DNA of 64,000 nucleotides from Akkermansia muciniphila (GTDB lineage: Bacteria; Verrucomicrobiota; Verrucomicrobiia; Verrucomicrobiales; Akkermansiaceae), in assembly GCA_004557455.1 (NCBI GenBank), contig SFDX01000008.1, positions 1 through 64,000 on the forward strand. The letters run 5' to 3'. Below the pieces are notes generated by a model. The model had not been told where the DNA came from and did no database searches. It saw only the letters and a program-made list of their open reading frames with translations. A program made the position numbers and the translations under genes. Numbering within the stretch: the first letter of the stretch is position 1; each line of letters begins with the position of its first letter. Positions 37,867-46,339 of the stretch are shown piece after piece.

Positions 37867-38877
37867 TCAGTGGAATTGGGAGAGGAAGCGCACATCGTTC
37901 TCAATAAGCAGGCGGATGTCCCGGATGCCCCAGCGGATCATGGCCAAGCGCTCCAAGCCGATGCCGAAGGCGAAGCCCGTGCAGCCGGTGTAGAGCTGCT
38001 TGCCCGTGGCCTTGTCAATGTTCTCGAACACGGCGGGGTTCACCATGCCGCAGCCGGCAATCTCAATCCAGCGCGGGGCCTGACCCGTGGCCTGCAGCAG
38101 CACGTCAATCTCGAAGCTAGGCTCCGTGAAGGGGAAGAAATGCGGGCGGAAGCGCACCGCCGTCTCGCTGCCGAAGAGGGCCTTCAGGAAGTACTCCAGC
38201 GTGCCCTTGAGGTCGCCGACGCTCACCGCCTTGTCCACATACAGGCCCTCAATCTGATTGAAAGCGGAGAGGTGGGTGGCATCGATGGCATCGCGGCGGA
38301 AAGCGGAGCCGGGGCAGATGATACGCACGGGCGGGGCCTGCTTCTCCATGGTGCGGGCCTGCACAGTGCTGGTCTGCGTGCGCAGCAGCTTGCCGCTGTC
38401 AAAATAGAAGGTGTCTTTCTCATTGCGGGCGGGATGGTCCGCCGGGGTGTTCAGGGCATCGAAGCAGTGCCACTCGTCCTCAATCTCCGGACCATCGGAA
38501 AGGGTGAAGCCCATGCGGCGCAAGATGCGCACCGCCTCATCGCGCACCTGGCTGATGGGGTGCAAGCCGCCCTCGGGCAGCTCCGCCCCGGGCATGGTCA
38601 GGTCGATGCCGCTCACCAGCGCGGCGTCCAAGGCTGCCTGCAGCTCACCCTTGCGGGCCTCCAGCGCGGCGGTGATGGCGGCGCGGGCCTCGTTCAACAT
38701 GGCCCCCACAGCCGGCTTCTCTTCCTTGGGTACATCGCGCATCCCCTGTTGCACTTGGGTAAGGCTTCCTTTCTTGCCGAGAATGCCCACGCGCGCGTCC
38801 TCCAGCCCCTTCATGTCCGCCACGGCGGCTATCCGGGCCAGTGCTGCCTGCTGTACACTTGCTATCTTGTCTTTCAT
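37867..38877 (-). CDS. pheS: Phenylalanine-tRNA ligase alpha subunit
   Basis: 336 residues. An N-terminal coiled coil (1-85) is followed by the class II catalytic core: motif 1 around GFTLSDGPEIEDEWHCFDAL, motif 2 near FRRDAIDATHLSAFNQIEGL and RFRPHFFPFTEPSFEIDV, and motif 3 GIGLERLAMI. It activates phenylalanine. First gene of pheS-pheT. Its promoter -10 ends 14 nt upstream, so the leader is very short; I see no tRNA-Phe attenuator or T-box. Confidence 0.97.
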   Translation of the reverse strand: MKDKIASVQQAALARIAAVADMKGLEDARVGILGKKGSLTQVQQGMRDVPKEEKPAVGAMLNEARAAITAALEARKGELQAALDAALVSGIDLTMPGAELPEGGLHPISQVRDEAVRILRRMGFTLSDGPEIEDEWHCFDALNTPADHPARNEKDTFYFDSGKLLRTQTSTVQARTMEKQAPPVRIICPGSAFRRDAIDATHLSAFNQIEGLYVDKAVSVGDLKGTLEYFLKALFGSETAVRFRPHFFPFTEPSFEIDVLLQATGQAPRWIEIAGCGMVNPAVFENIDKATGKQLYTGCTGFAFGIGLERLAMIRWGIRDIRLLIENDVRFLSQFH

Positions 38878-38891
38878 AACCGGTTCCGCTT

Positions 38892-38919
38892 ACTATACGC
38901 GCGCCGGGCCGCTTGTCAA
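38892..38919 (-). promoter_or_regulatory. Promoter of pheS-pheT
   Basis: TTGACA and TATAGT are separated by 16 nt; the -10 ends 14 nt before the pheS ATG. Confidence 0.78.
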
Positions 38920-39016
38920 GCCTAAACTATGCCTGCATTCGCCCCCGTTCAGCAGCCTGTACCCCGCCCTTGTGTCATACCCCCAACGTGTTTTTTCACT
39001 TTTCTTGACAAAATGC

Positions 39017-39045
39017 TTGACCTGTCGGGAAAAATGGAGTAAACT
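39017..39045 (+). promoter_or_regulatory. Promoter of rpsU
   Basis: TTGACC and TAAACT are separated by 17 nt. The leader is about 37 nt and contains GAAAGAAG just before the ATG, one of the few SD-like sequences in the window. Confidence 0.65.
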
Positions 39046-39088
39046 CTGCCGCCGTTCCCGGACAACATCAACCACGAAAGAAGTAAAT

Positions 39089-39328
39089 ATGCGTTCTGTT
39101 ACAGTACGAAAGGGTGAACCGATTGACCGCGCGCTGAAGCGCCTGAAGACGAAGCTGGATACCGAGGGTGTCTACGAGGAGATGCGCCGTCGTCGCGCAT
39201 TTGAGAACCCCATGGATGAGAAGCGCCGCAAGGCTCGCTCCGCGAGCAAGCGCAACAAGGTAAAGTGGCGTTTCACCAACAAGGAGGAAATCCCTGCTTC
39301 TGCCGTTACCCCGGCCCCCGAGGCCTGA
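39089..39328 (+). CDS. rpsU: 30S ribosomal protein S21
   Basis: 79 residues from the ATG at 39089 (MRSVTVRKGEPIDRALKRLK). Typical S21: a basic helix pair (EEMRRRRAFENPMDEKRRKA), with an extended Ala/Pro C-terminus. It sits at the anti-SD region of the 30S subunit. This gene has a true 5' leader with a modest SD, unlike the leaderless neighbours. Confidence 0.95.
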   Translation: MRSVTVRKGEPIDRALKRLKTKLDTEGVYEEMRRRRAFENPMDEKRRKARSASKRNKVKWRFTNKEEIPASAVTPAPEA

Positions 39329-39351
39329 TCCCCATCCGTTCGGGAAAGTTT

Positions 39352-39392
39352 TTGAGGAGGAGCACCCGCACAGGGTTCTCCTCCTTGCTTTT
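39352..39392 (+). terminator. Terminator after rpsU
   Basis: GGAGGAG pairs with CTCCTCC around a loop containing CACCCGCACAGGGTT, followed by TTGCTTTTG. Confidence 0.65.
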
Positions 39393-39433
39393 GCCCCGGC
39401 GGTGCCTTTTTACGCAGCGGGCGCAGCTTTGTA

Positions 39434-39463
39434 TTGACGCGGCCCACCCGGAGGGGGTATAAT
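39434..39463 (+). promoter_or_regulatory. Promoter of the thioredoxin-family gene
   Basis: TTGACG and TATAAT are separated by 18 nt; the -10 ends 9 nt before the ATG at 39473. Confidence 0.78.
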
Positions 39464-39472
39464 GGGCGCGTT

Positions 39473-39784
39473 ATGAGTTTAGCAGCCTATACAGCGAGCG
39501 TGGACCTCACGCAGGGAAATGTGGCACTGTTTTTCAGCGGTCCCTACTGCGGCCAGTGCAAAATGGTGAAGCCGATGATCGAGAAAGCCTCCCTCTCCGT
39601 CAAGGATAAGGTGACCGTGCTGGAGGCGGACACCGGCAAGCCGGAGGCTCTGGAGATTGCCAAGAAATACGGCGTCTCCGCCCTGCCGACCGTCGTGGTA
39701 CTCAAGGGCGGCGAGCTTGCGGGCAAGCTGGTGGGCGCAGGTCAGGCCAACATGCCGAACATTCTCAAGGCCCTCGGGTGCTGA
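39473..39784 (+). CDS. Thioredoxin-family protein
   Basis: 103 residues, the length of a single thioredoxin domain with no signal peptide, so cytoplasmic. The active site is SGPYCGQCKMVKP, a CGQC motif with Tyr replacing the usual Trp before the first Cys, so redox properties may differ from classical CGPC thioredoxin. The cis-Pro segment is VSALPTVVVLKGG. The start at 39473 is set by the promoter; the longer frame from 39434 spans it. A terminator follows immediately. Confidence 0.92.
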   Translation: MSLAAYTASVDLTQGNVALFFSGPYCGQCKMVKPMIEKASLSVKDKVTVLEADTGKPEALEIAKKYGVSALPTVVVLKGGELAGKLVGAGQANMPNILKALGC

Positions 39785-39801
39785 TCGCCCCGTTCCCTCA
39801 T

Positions 39802-39838
39802 CCCCCCGCAGTTCTCCGGAACCTCGGGGGGCTTTTTT
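39802..39838 (+). terminator. Terminator after the thioredoxin-family gene
   Basis: CCCCCCG / CGGGGGG outer stem with an inner GTTC/GAAC stem, then CTTTTTTG. Confidence 0.9.
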
Positions 39839-39844
39839 GCGTCG

Positions 39845-39876
39845 AAAAAGGGGGCTGCCTTCTGCGGACAGCCCCC
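39845..39876 (-). terminator. Terminator after gltA
   Basis: GGGGGCTG / CAGCCCCC stem; read on the minus strand it ends in TTTTT. Confidence 0.88.
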
Positions 39877-39899
39877 GTTTAAGTGATTTTCGTGCCTTA

Positions 39900-41042
39900 T
39901 CAGCGCATATCCAGCACCGGCACCAGCAGCGGTTCGTCCGGGCCGGTGTAGCGGGAGAGCGGGCGGAAGAGCGTGTTGTCCTCCAGCTGCTCCAAGATCT
40001 GCGCTACCCAACCCGCGCAGCGAGCGATGGCAAACACCGTGGTGAACATGCGCGTGGGGATGCCCAGGCTGTAGTACACCGTGGCGGAATAGAAGTCTAC
40101 GTTCGCGTTCAGGTTCTTGCGGGAGCGAATCATCTTCGCGATCATGTCGCTCATGCGGATCCACTTGGGCTCGCCGATGGTCTGGGTGAGGCGGATGGCG
40201 ATGCGGCGCAGCTGCGGGGCGCGCGGGTCGAGCGTCTTGTAGACACGGTGGCCCATGCCGAAGATTTTCTCCTTGCGTGCCAGCTTGTCGTTGATGTAAG
40301 CCTCCACGTTGTCCTCGTCGCCGATCTCCTTGAGCATCTCGATGACGGCCTCGTTAGCACCGCCGTGCAGCGGCCCCTTGAGGGTACCGATGGCGGAGGT
40401 GATGGCGGAGTACATATCCGACAGGGTGGAGGCCGTGACGCGTGCGGAGAAGGTGGACGCGTTCATGCCGTGGTCCGCGTGCAGAATGTAGGCCACATCG
40501 AGAATGTGCGACTCACCGGGGTCCGGCTCCTTACCCTTCAGCAGCCACAGGAAGTGCGCGGCCTCGTCCAAATCCGTGCGGATGGGCGGCAGGTCCAGCC
40601 CCTGGCAAATGCGGTAGTAGTAGGCGGCCATCACCGGCAGCTTCGCGATGAGGGAGAGCCCGATCTCCTTCATCTGGCTGGGGTCCTTCGTGCGGTCGTC
40701 ATACATGCCGAGCATGGAGACGGCCGTGCGCAGGGCGCTCATGGGGCGCGCTGTCTTGGTGGCCGTCTTAAAGAAGTCCAGAATGGGCTGCGGCAGCTCG
40801 CGGTCGTTGCGCAGGCGCTGCTGCAGGCCCTCCAGCTCCTCGCGGTTCGGCAGGCGCTTGTTGAGCAACAGGAAGATGATCTCCGTGTAGGTGCAGAGGT
40901 CTACCAAATCCTCGATCTCATAGCCGCAGTAGAGCAGGCGCCCCTCCTCGCCGCGCACATCGCTCAGCGCGGTTTCGTTGGCGATGACGCCCTTGAGTCC
41001 CTTGGCAAACACCGGCTGCGGTGCGGTCTGTTTGTCATCCAT
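39900..41042 (-). CDS. gltA: Citrate synthase
   Basis: 380 residues from the ATG at 41042 (MDDKQTAPQPVFAKGLKGV). It matches the short citrate synthase/2-methylcitrate synthase branch: HADHGMNASTF (active-site His), GPLHGGANEAV (second His) and GMGHRVYKTLDPRA, with the catalytic Asp in NVDFYSATVYYSLGIP. It condenses oxaloacetate and acetyl-CoA. A methylcitrate activity cannot be excluded, but no prp genes are nearby. It starts 23 nt after the yggL-like gene and probably shares its transcript. Confidence 0.93.
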   Translation of the reverse strand: MDDKQTAPQPVFAKGLKGVIANETALSDVRGEEGRLLYCGYEIEDLVDLCTYTEIIFLLLNKRLPNREELEGLQQRLRNDRELPQPILDFFKTATKTARPMSALRTAVSMLGMYDDRTKDPSQMKEIGLSLIAKLPVMAAYYYRICQGLDLPPIRTDLDEAAHFLWLLKGKEPDPGESHILDVAYILHADHGMNASTFSARVTASTLSDMYSAITSAIGTLKGPLHGGANEAVIEMLKEIGDEDNVEAYINDKLARKEKIFGMGHRVYKTLDPRAPQLRRIAIRLTQTIGEPKWIRMSDMIAKMIRSRKNLNANVDFYSATVYYSLGIPTRMFTTVFAIARCAGWVAQILEQLEDNTLFRPLSRYTGPDEPLLVPVLDMR

Positions 41043-41065
41043 TATGGCGGAAAGAGCAAGTAAGT

Positions 41066-41386
41066 TTAGTCGTACCAAGCGTCCGTCAGCTCGCCGAAGG
41101 ACTTGACCTCCACGTCGCTGCGGCCCTCCAGCCAAGTCTTGACGGCCAGACGCTGCTGCTCATTGGTGGTGCGCGGGTCCTCTGCCTTCGCAATCACGTT
41201 GCAGGCATCGTTCGTCAGGTTCCCCTCGCAGGAGAGCCCGTTCGCCTCCACGCACTCGCTCACAAAGGCATGCAGAAACTGCTCGCACTCGGGGGATCCT
41301 ACATCGCCCTTGTACTCAAAAGAAAATTCAAAGCAGAGTTCACGGAACTCGCCCACACGGTACTTCTTGCGGAGACGTTTCTTCAT
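41066..41386 (-). CDS. YggL-family (DUF469) ribosome-associated protein
   Basis: 106 residues from the ATG at 41386 (MKKRLRKKYRVGEFRELCFE), matching the N-terminus of the YggL family (RLRKK ... EF.ELGF) and its C-terminus (VKTWLEGRSDVEVKSFGELTDAWYD). YggL binds the 50S subunit; its precise role is unclear. An upstream in-frame Met at 41461 is rejected because a TATAAT promoter lies 9 nt before 41386. First gene of a likely yggL-gltA unit. Confidence 0.85.
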   Translation of the reverse strand: MKKRLRKKYRVGEFRELCFEFSFEYKGDVGSPECEQFLHAFVSECVEANGLSCEGNLTNDACNVIAKAEDPRTTNEQQRLAVKTWLEGRSDVEVKSFGELTDAWYD

Positions 41387-41395
41387 AGCGCGCGC

Positions 41396-41424
41396 ATTAT
41401 ACGCCCTCCCGCCCGCCGCGTCAA
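41396..41424 (-). promoter_or_regulatory. Promoter of yggL-gltA
   Basis: TTGACG and TATAAT are separated by 17 nt; the -10 ends 9 nt before the ATG at 41386. Confidence 0.8.
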
Positions 41425-41542
41425 GCCGTTTTTTGCCCCGTGACGCAAAAAGTCCTACCAATCCGCCCCCTTCACCCTCCTCCCCGGGGTGAGTGGGTGG
41501 GCCGTCGCCCCTGCCTGTACGATCCCCCCCTACAACGGGAGG

Positions 41543-42094
41543 TCAAGCCAAAAAATTCATCACCAACTTCACCATGGTCTCCTTCTCCTCCGGCTTGGAC
41601 TCTGCGATCATTACCACCATGGCAACCAGGGTGTGATCGGCGATGACTTTCTCGCCGTTGCGCATCAGTAGACCGTTTTTCTCAAGGAAATATAAAAAGA
41701 CCGCCGCAGCAATGCGTTTATTGCCATCCGAGAAAGCGTGATTTTTGGTGACAAGATAGAGCAGGTTCGCTGCTTTTTCCTGATTGGTGGGGTACACGTC
41801 TTTGCCGCCGAAACTTTGGTAGATATTTCCCAAACTGCCCTTGAAAGAGTCGTCTTTCTCGTTGCCGAACACATCGCTCTCTGCCCCGAAACGCATGGAG
41901 TCAATGAGCTTGCGACACTCCTCATAGGTCAGCACATAGGCCCGGGCGTCCCCACGGGGTTTTTGCAGACGCTGATGGTCATAGTCATCCAGCAGGTCCA
42001 GCGCACGGGTATACTGCTGCACGACCTCAAGCATCTGAGCCGAATCCGCCGTTGATTCACTGCCGCTACAAGTTATCGTTTCTGATGATTTCAT
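41543..42094 (-). CDS. Fic-domain protein (RhuM/Doc-like)
   Basis: 183 residues. The Fic core is KNHAFSDGNKRIAAAVFLYFL, with the HxFxDGNKR motif closer to Doc and RhuM proteins than to AMP-transferring Fic (HPFxxGNGR). The preceding helices (VVQQYTRALDLLDDYDHQ, YVLTYEECRKLIDSMRF, SFKGSLGNIYQSFGG) match the C-terminal half of RhuM-type virulence proteins. Doc-type enzymes phosphorylate targets such as EF-Tu. No antitoxin-like ORF is visible next to it, and the N-terminal DNA-binding half of RhuM is absent. It begins 8 nt after the recQ stop, so the two are probably co-transcribed. Start chosen at MKSSETITC. Confidence 0.85.
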   Translation of the reverse strand: MKSSETITCSGSESTADSAQMLEVVQQYTRALDLLDDYDHQRLQKPRGDARAYVLTYEECRKLIDSMRFGAESDVFGNEKDDSFKGSLGNIYQSFGGKDVYPTNQEKAANLLYLVTKNHAFSDGNKRIAAAVFLYFLEKNGLLMRNGEKVIADHTLVAMVVMIAESKPEEKETMVKLVMNFLA

Positions 42095-42102
42095 AACGGA
42101 TA

Positions 42103-44247
42103 TCAAGATTCTACATAGTCCCGGATGAGCTCCACGAAGGAGCGGAGGAAGTGGGTGCGGAGCCAAGGCCCGACGCCTTTGAGACGCTCGGCGGCCTCCA
42201 TGGTGGTGGGTTTTGTGGCGGCCATGGCGCGCATGGTTTCGTTGCGCAGCACGCGATAGGCCGGCATGTGGGTTTCCGCCGCGATGTCATTGCGCAGCTC
42301 GGCCAGGCGCGCGTATAACTCCTTGTCCTGCTTGGCATTTGCCAAGGCGGAGAGGGCCTGTACGGCGCGCTCACGGGCGGCCTTTTTATCCCGAGCGGCC
42401 CAGCCTCGGCGAGAGATCCGCGCCTCCTCCCGGCCCATCATGACAGCCTCCCCCTTGGCGGAAAGCGAGATGAGCGGCATCTCCCCGCCGGTGGTGCTCA
42501 GGAGGGCGCCCTCCTGCATGGCGCGGAAAAGAGCCTTCATCTGCGCGTCTGTCATCTGTGAGAGAATACCGTAGGTGCTCAACCCGGTGAGGTGGCGGTT
42601 CATGTTAGCACTTTTTGACCCACGCAGCATATCCATGATCTTCCCCCTGCCGTAGATGCCCTCCCAGATGCCGGGGGCGGGGTGGCGGCAGGCGCGAGCC
42701 ACCCCGGAAAGGGCCTTGCGCACGATGATGAGCTCCTCGCCGGCGAGCGGGGGATAGTTGTTACCCTCCGCCTCTCGGCAGGCATCGCAATGGCCGCAGG
42801 GCTCGCTGTCCGTCTCCCCGAAATATTGCAGAATCCACTGCTGGCGGCAGCCGATGCAGTAGGCATAGCGGGTGATGGCATCGATCTTCCGATGATCGCG
42901 GGTGGCCTTGTCCTCCAACGCCTCAATGTTCAGCGGCAGGTCCTCGAAGCGCAGCTCCGGGCGCAGCAAGCGGGTGCCGCGCACATTGCGCCCCGGGACA
43001 TCGAAGCGCTCGATGGCCCCCGCGTGCATGAGTAGGGAGAGCGCTGTGCCTGCAGCCATGGGGTTGACATCCTTGCCCAGTTTCTCCACCATGGCATCCA
43101 CGGTCATCTGGAGCTCGTGCGTGGCCGGCGAGGCCTCCCGCCGCAGCAGATTATAGACTGCCCCGATGGTCTGCAGGGGCGGGTTGCTGCCCTCGAAAAA
43201 GAACTCCTGCGTCTTGAGATCCGCGTGGTTAAATAACAGCTCGCAGACAGAGGGCTGACCATCTCGCCCCGCGCGGCCCGCCTCCTGATAATAGGCCTCC
43301 ACACTGCCGGGAATCTCGAAGTGGACCACGAAACGCACATCCGCGCGGTCGATGCCCATGCCGAAGGCGTTGGTGGCCACCACCACATCCGCCCGGCCGG
43401 AGATGAAAGCCTCCTGCGAGAACTCGCGCTCCTCATCCGTCATGCCTGCGTGGTAAGCGACTACCTGCCGCCCGTAGCCGGAGATTTCCTCGTACACGGC
43501 CATCACATTTTTCCGGGTGGAGCAGTAGATGATACCTTGCCCCCACTTATCCATCACGCTGCGAATGCGCTCGAACTTGGCCTTGCGGTTCTCGCAATGC
43601 ACGATGGAGAAGTCCAGGTTCTGCCGCCCGAAACCGGAGATGATGACGGCGGGGTCGCGCAGCTCGAGGGTGCGCAGGATGTCCTCGCGCACGGTGTCCG
43701 TGGCCGTGGCGGTGAGGGCGACGGTTTGGGGGTAGCCCAACTCCGCGCGGGCGCGGCCCAGGCGCAGGTAGTCCGGGCGGAAATCGTGCCCCCATTGGCT
43801 CAGGCAGTGCGCCTCATCAATGGCCAGCAGGGAGATGGACATGCCGCGCAGCAGGCTCATGAAGCCCTCCTGCGCAAAGCGTTCCGGCGCAACATAAATA
43901 ATCTTCAGACGTCCGGCGCGCAGATCCCCCATCACTTGTCGGTATTCGTCCGCTCCCAGGGAGGAGTTGACCGCGGCAGCAGGGATGTTGCGCTCCTGCA
44001 GGGCATCCACCTGGTCCTTCATCAGCGCGATGAGGGGCGAAACGACAACCGTGAGGCCGGGGCGGCACAGGGCAGGGAGCTGGTAGCAGAGGGATTTGCC
44101 GCCGCCCGTGGGCATGATGGCCAAGGCATCCCGCCCCTCCATGATGGCTCCCACCACCTCGTCCTGCCCCTTGCGCAAAGACGCGAAGCCGAAGTGCTCC
44201 TGCAGCACCTCCTGCACGTCCGGCGTTTCCTCCCGTGGGGTCATCAT
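42103..44247 (-). CDS. recQ: ATP-dependent DNA helicase RecQ
   Basis: 714 residues from the ATG at 44247 (MMTPREETPDVQEVLQEHFG). The helicase core shows motif I MPTGGGKSLCYQLPAL, DEAHCLSQWGHDFRPDY and motif VI QEAGRAGRDGQPS. The RecQ-C zinc site follows (YCIGCRQQWI, EPCGHCDAC), then a winged helix and a C-terminal HRDC domain (LYARLAELRNDIAAE ... LKGVGPWLRTHF). A 3'-5' helicase in recombination repair. The start is chosen from the promoter ending 7 nt upstream. Confidence 0.95.
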   Translation of the reverse strand: MMTPREETPDVQEVLQEHFGFASLRKGQDEVVGAIMEGRDALAIMPTGGGKSLCYQLPALCRPGLTVVVSPLIALMKDQVDALQERNIPAAAVNSSLGADEYRQVMGDLRAGRLKIIYVAPERFAQEGFMSLLRGMSISLLAIDEAHCLSQWGHDFRPDYLRLGRARAELGYPQTVALTATATDTVREDILRTLELRDPAVIISGFGRQNLDFSIVHCENRKAKFERIRSVMDKWGQGIIYCSTRKNVMAVYEEISGYGRQVVAYHAGMTDEEREFSQEAFISGRADVVVATNAFGMGIDRADVRFVVHFEIPGSVEAYYQEAGRAGRDGQPSVCELLFNHADLKTQEFFFEGSNPPLQTIGAVYNLLRREASPATHELQMTVDAMVEKLGKDVNPMAAGTALSLLMHAGAIERFDVPGRNVRGTRLLRPELRFEDLPLNIEALEDKATRDHRKIDAITRYAYCIGCRQQWILQYFGETDSEPCGHCDACREAEGNNYPPLAGEELIIVRKALSGVARACRHPAPGIWEGIYGRGKIMDMLRGSKSANMNRHLTGLSTYGILSQMTDAQMKALFRAMQEGALLSTTGGEMPLISLSAKGEAVMMGREEARISRRGWAARDKKAARERAVQALSALANAKQDKELYARLAELRNDIAAETHMPAYRVLRNETMRAMAATKPTTMEAAERLKGVGPWLRTHFLRSFVELIRDYVES

Positions 44248-44254
44248 GCGGCGC

Positions 44255-44283
44255 ATTGTAGCAGATTTTGCCCCGTGATGCAA
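44255..44283 (-). promoter_or_regulatory. Promoter of recQ
   Basis: TTGCAT and TACAAT are separated by 17 nt; the -10 ends 7 nt before the ATG at 44247. Confidence 0.78.
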
Positions 44284-44314
44284 GCGTATTTCTGCCGCAT
44301 GTCTTTTTCCGCCC

Positions 44315-44343
44315 TTGACACGTCCGACCCGCAGTGCTATATT
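44315..44343 (+). promoter_or_regulatory. Promoter of nadA
   Basis: TTGACA and TATATT are separated by 17 nt; the -10 ends 6 nt before the ATG at 44350. Confidence 0.8.
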
Positions 44344-44349
44344 CGCCGC

Positions 44350-45282
44350 ATGTCAAACGGGGACCTTATTGCAGAAATTGCCCGACTTAAACAGGAGCGT
44401 AACGCTATCATTCTGGCGCACAGCTATCAGCGGCCGGAGATTCAGGACATTGCGGACTTTGTGGGAGACTCCCTCGCCTTGGCCCGAGCAGCGCAGAGCG
44501 CGCAGTGTGACGTGATTGTCTTCTGCGGCGTGCACTTCATGGCGGAGACCGCCTGCATTCTCAACCCCACTCGCACGGTGCTGCTGCCGGATGCCGATGC
44601 GGCTTGCTCGCTGGAGGCCTCCTGCCCGGTGCAGGATCTGGCTGCGTTCCTAGAGCGGGAGAAGGAGAAAAATTATTTTGTGGTGGCCTATGTGAACTGT
44701 TCCATCGGCGTGAAGGCCTTGGCGGATGTCATCGTGACCAGTGGTAACGCCGAGCGTATTGTCAGTGCAGCCCCGGCGGACCGGCCCATCCTGTTCGTGC
44801 CGGACCAAAACTTGGGCGCGTGGACAGCGGCCAAAACCGGGCGTCCCATGACCCTCTGGAACGGGGCCTGCCATGTGCATCAGCTCTTCACCCGTGATAC
44901 GTTGCTGGGCATGAAGGAGAAGTACCCGAATGCGAAGATTGTATGCCACCCCGAGTGTGCAGAGCCCATTCGTTTGTTGGCAGACCACATCTGCTCCACG
45001 GAGAAGATGATCCCCTATTGCCGAGAGACGGAGGCCACGCAGTTCATCATTGTGACGGAGACGGGTATTTTGCACCGCCTTCGCAAGCTGGTGCCGGACA
45101 AGGAGTTCATCCCCGTGCAGCTGGGAACCTGCTCCTGCGCGGAGTGTGAGTTCATGAAGCTCAATACGCTGGAGAAGATCCGCAACTGTCTGCGGGATAT
45201 GGCACCGGAGGTGCGTGTGCCGGAGGACCTGCGCCTGCGCGCTGCTGCGCCTCTGGAGCGTATGTTAGAACTCTCTAAGTAG
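44350..45282 (+). CDS. nadA: Quinolinate synthase
   Basis: 310 residues from the ATG at 44350 (MSNGDLIAEIARLKQERN). NadA marks: ILAHSYQRPEIQDIADFVGDS, FCGVHFMAETACIL, PDQNLGAWTAAKTGR and VCHPECAEP. The [4Fe-4S] cysteines should be those of VIVFCGVHF or a nearby Cys, HPEC and CSCAEC. It condenses iminoaspartate and dihydroxyacetone phosphate to quinolinate for NAD synthesis. nadB and nadC are not in the window. The frame extends far upstream inside antisense recQ, but the promoter fixes the start. Confidence 0.95.
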   Translation: MSNGDLIAEIARLKQERNAIILAHSYQRPEIQDIADFVGDSLALARAAQSAQCDVIVFCGVHFMAETACILNPTRTVLLPDADAACSLEASCPVQDLAAFLEREKEKNYFVVAYVNCSIGVKALADVIVTSGNAERIVSAAPADRPILFVPDQNLGAWTAAKTGRPMTLWNGACHVHQLFTRDTLLGMKEKYPNAKIVCHPECAEPIRLLADHICSTEKMIPYCRETEATQFIIVTETGILHRLRKLVPDKEFIPVQLGTCSCAECEFMKLNTLEKIRNCLRDMAPEVRVPEDLRLRAAAPLERMLELSK

Positions 45283-45297
45283 TCCCGCCGCTTTCCC

Positions 45298-46299
45298 GTG
45301 AAGATTGCGCCGCATATTCTCGCGCACGGTAACTGGCTCTCCATGGACGATTTCATGGAGCTGGCGCTGTACGATGAGGAGTCCGGTTATTATGCTACTC
45401 ATATCGCGGATGTGGGAGCGCGAGGGGATTTCTCTACCTCCGCAACCCTCAGCGACCTGCCGGCACGGCGTATCGTGGCTCTGTGGCGGGAGACCTGCCG
45501 CGCCTGCGGGCGTTTTCTGCCTTTTCTTGAGGTGGGGGGCGGCAACGGGGACATGGCTATGGCGGTGTCTCGCTCATTGGGATTTTGGGAGCGTCTGCGG
45601 GCGAGGTATCTGATGGTGGACCGCTCCGAGCGCCTGCGGCAGGTGCAGCGTTTGGTGGGTGGTGGTTTTGTTCGGGTGCATGATACGATACAGCGTGCGC
45701 TGAAGGTCTGCGGCGGGCGGGCTTTCATTTTCTCCAATGAGCTGCCGGATGCCTTCCCGGCGCGGCAGTTCGTGTTTCAGGGTGGGCAGTGGCTGGAGCT
45801 GGGCTGGGCCTGCGAGGGCGGTCGCATCTTCCGACAGGCCTCTCTCGTGGAATCTCTGCCGCAGAGCGCAGCGTTCGCCACCTGGGCGCAGGAGGGGCAG
45901 GTGGTGGAGGTGCAGGAGAGTTATCACCGCTGGTATGCCGCGTGGCAGCCGCTCTGGAAGTGCGGGGCCTGTGTTACCATTGACTATGGGGAGACCAATG
46001 ATACCCTGTATTACCGCCGTCCCTCGGGAACCCTGCGCGGCTATAAATCCCACACTCTGCTTTCGGTGGACGAATTGCCCGCCCTGGCCGGCCACTGTGA
46101 TGTGACGGCGGATGTGAACTTTACCGACCTGATGAACCTGGCCGCCCGCTGCGGCGGGGATGAACTAACCCTGCTCACCCAGCGCGAATTCCTCCTCCCC
46201 ATGGCGGATACCTCCAAGCCGGAAGAGGCCCACCTTGTAGCCGTCCCCGGCGCAGGCGACCACTTCCGCGTGCTCATTCAGCAGCGGCGCGAGGAGTGA
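45298..46299 (+). CDS. MidA/NDUFAF7-type SAM-dependent methyltransferase homolog
   Basis: 333 residues from a GTG start 15 nt after the nadA stop. The N-terminal SMDDFMELALYDEESGYYA and GDFSTSATLSD segments, then the SAM-binding FLEVGGGNGDMAMA, and FSNELPDAFPARQF, TIDYGET and LRGYKSHTLL match the DUF185/MidA family. The mitochondrial member NDUFAF7 methylates an arginine of complex I during assembly; the bacterial target is unknown. Probably co-transcribed with nadA. A lone nuoA gene lies 12 kb away, which is suggestive only. Confidence 0.87.
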   Translation: MKIAPHILAHGNWLSMDDFMELALYDEESGYYATHIADVGARGDFSTSATLSDLPARRIVALWRETCRACGRFLPFLEVGGGNGDMAMAVSRSLGFWERLRARYLMVDRSERLRQVQRLVGGGFVRVHDTIQRALKVCGGRAFIFSNELPDAFPARQFVFQGGQWLELGWACEGGRIFRQASLVESLPQSAAFATWAQEGQVVEVQESYHRWYAAWQPLWKCGACVTIDYGETNDTLYYRRPSGTLRGYKSHTLLSVDELPALAGHCDVTADVNFTDLMNLAARCGGDELTLLTQREFLLPMADTSKPEEAHLVAVPGAGDHFRVLIQQRREE

Positions 46300-46334
46300 A
46301 AAATCCCCTGCCGCAGAAACCCGGGGCAGGGGAT
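46299..46334 (-). terminator. Terminator after the GT25 pair
   Basis: ATCCCCTGCC (46303-46312) pairs with GGCAGGGGAT (46325-46334). On the minus strand it is followed by TTTTT. It lies between convergent genes and may serve both. Confidence 0.85.
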
Positions 46335-46339
46335 GAACA

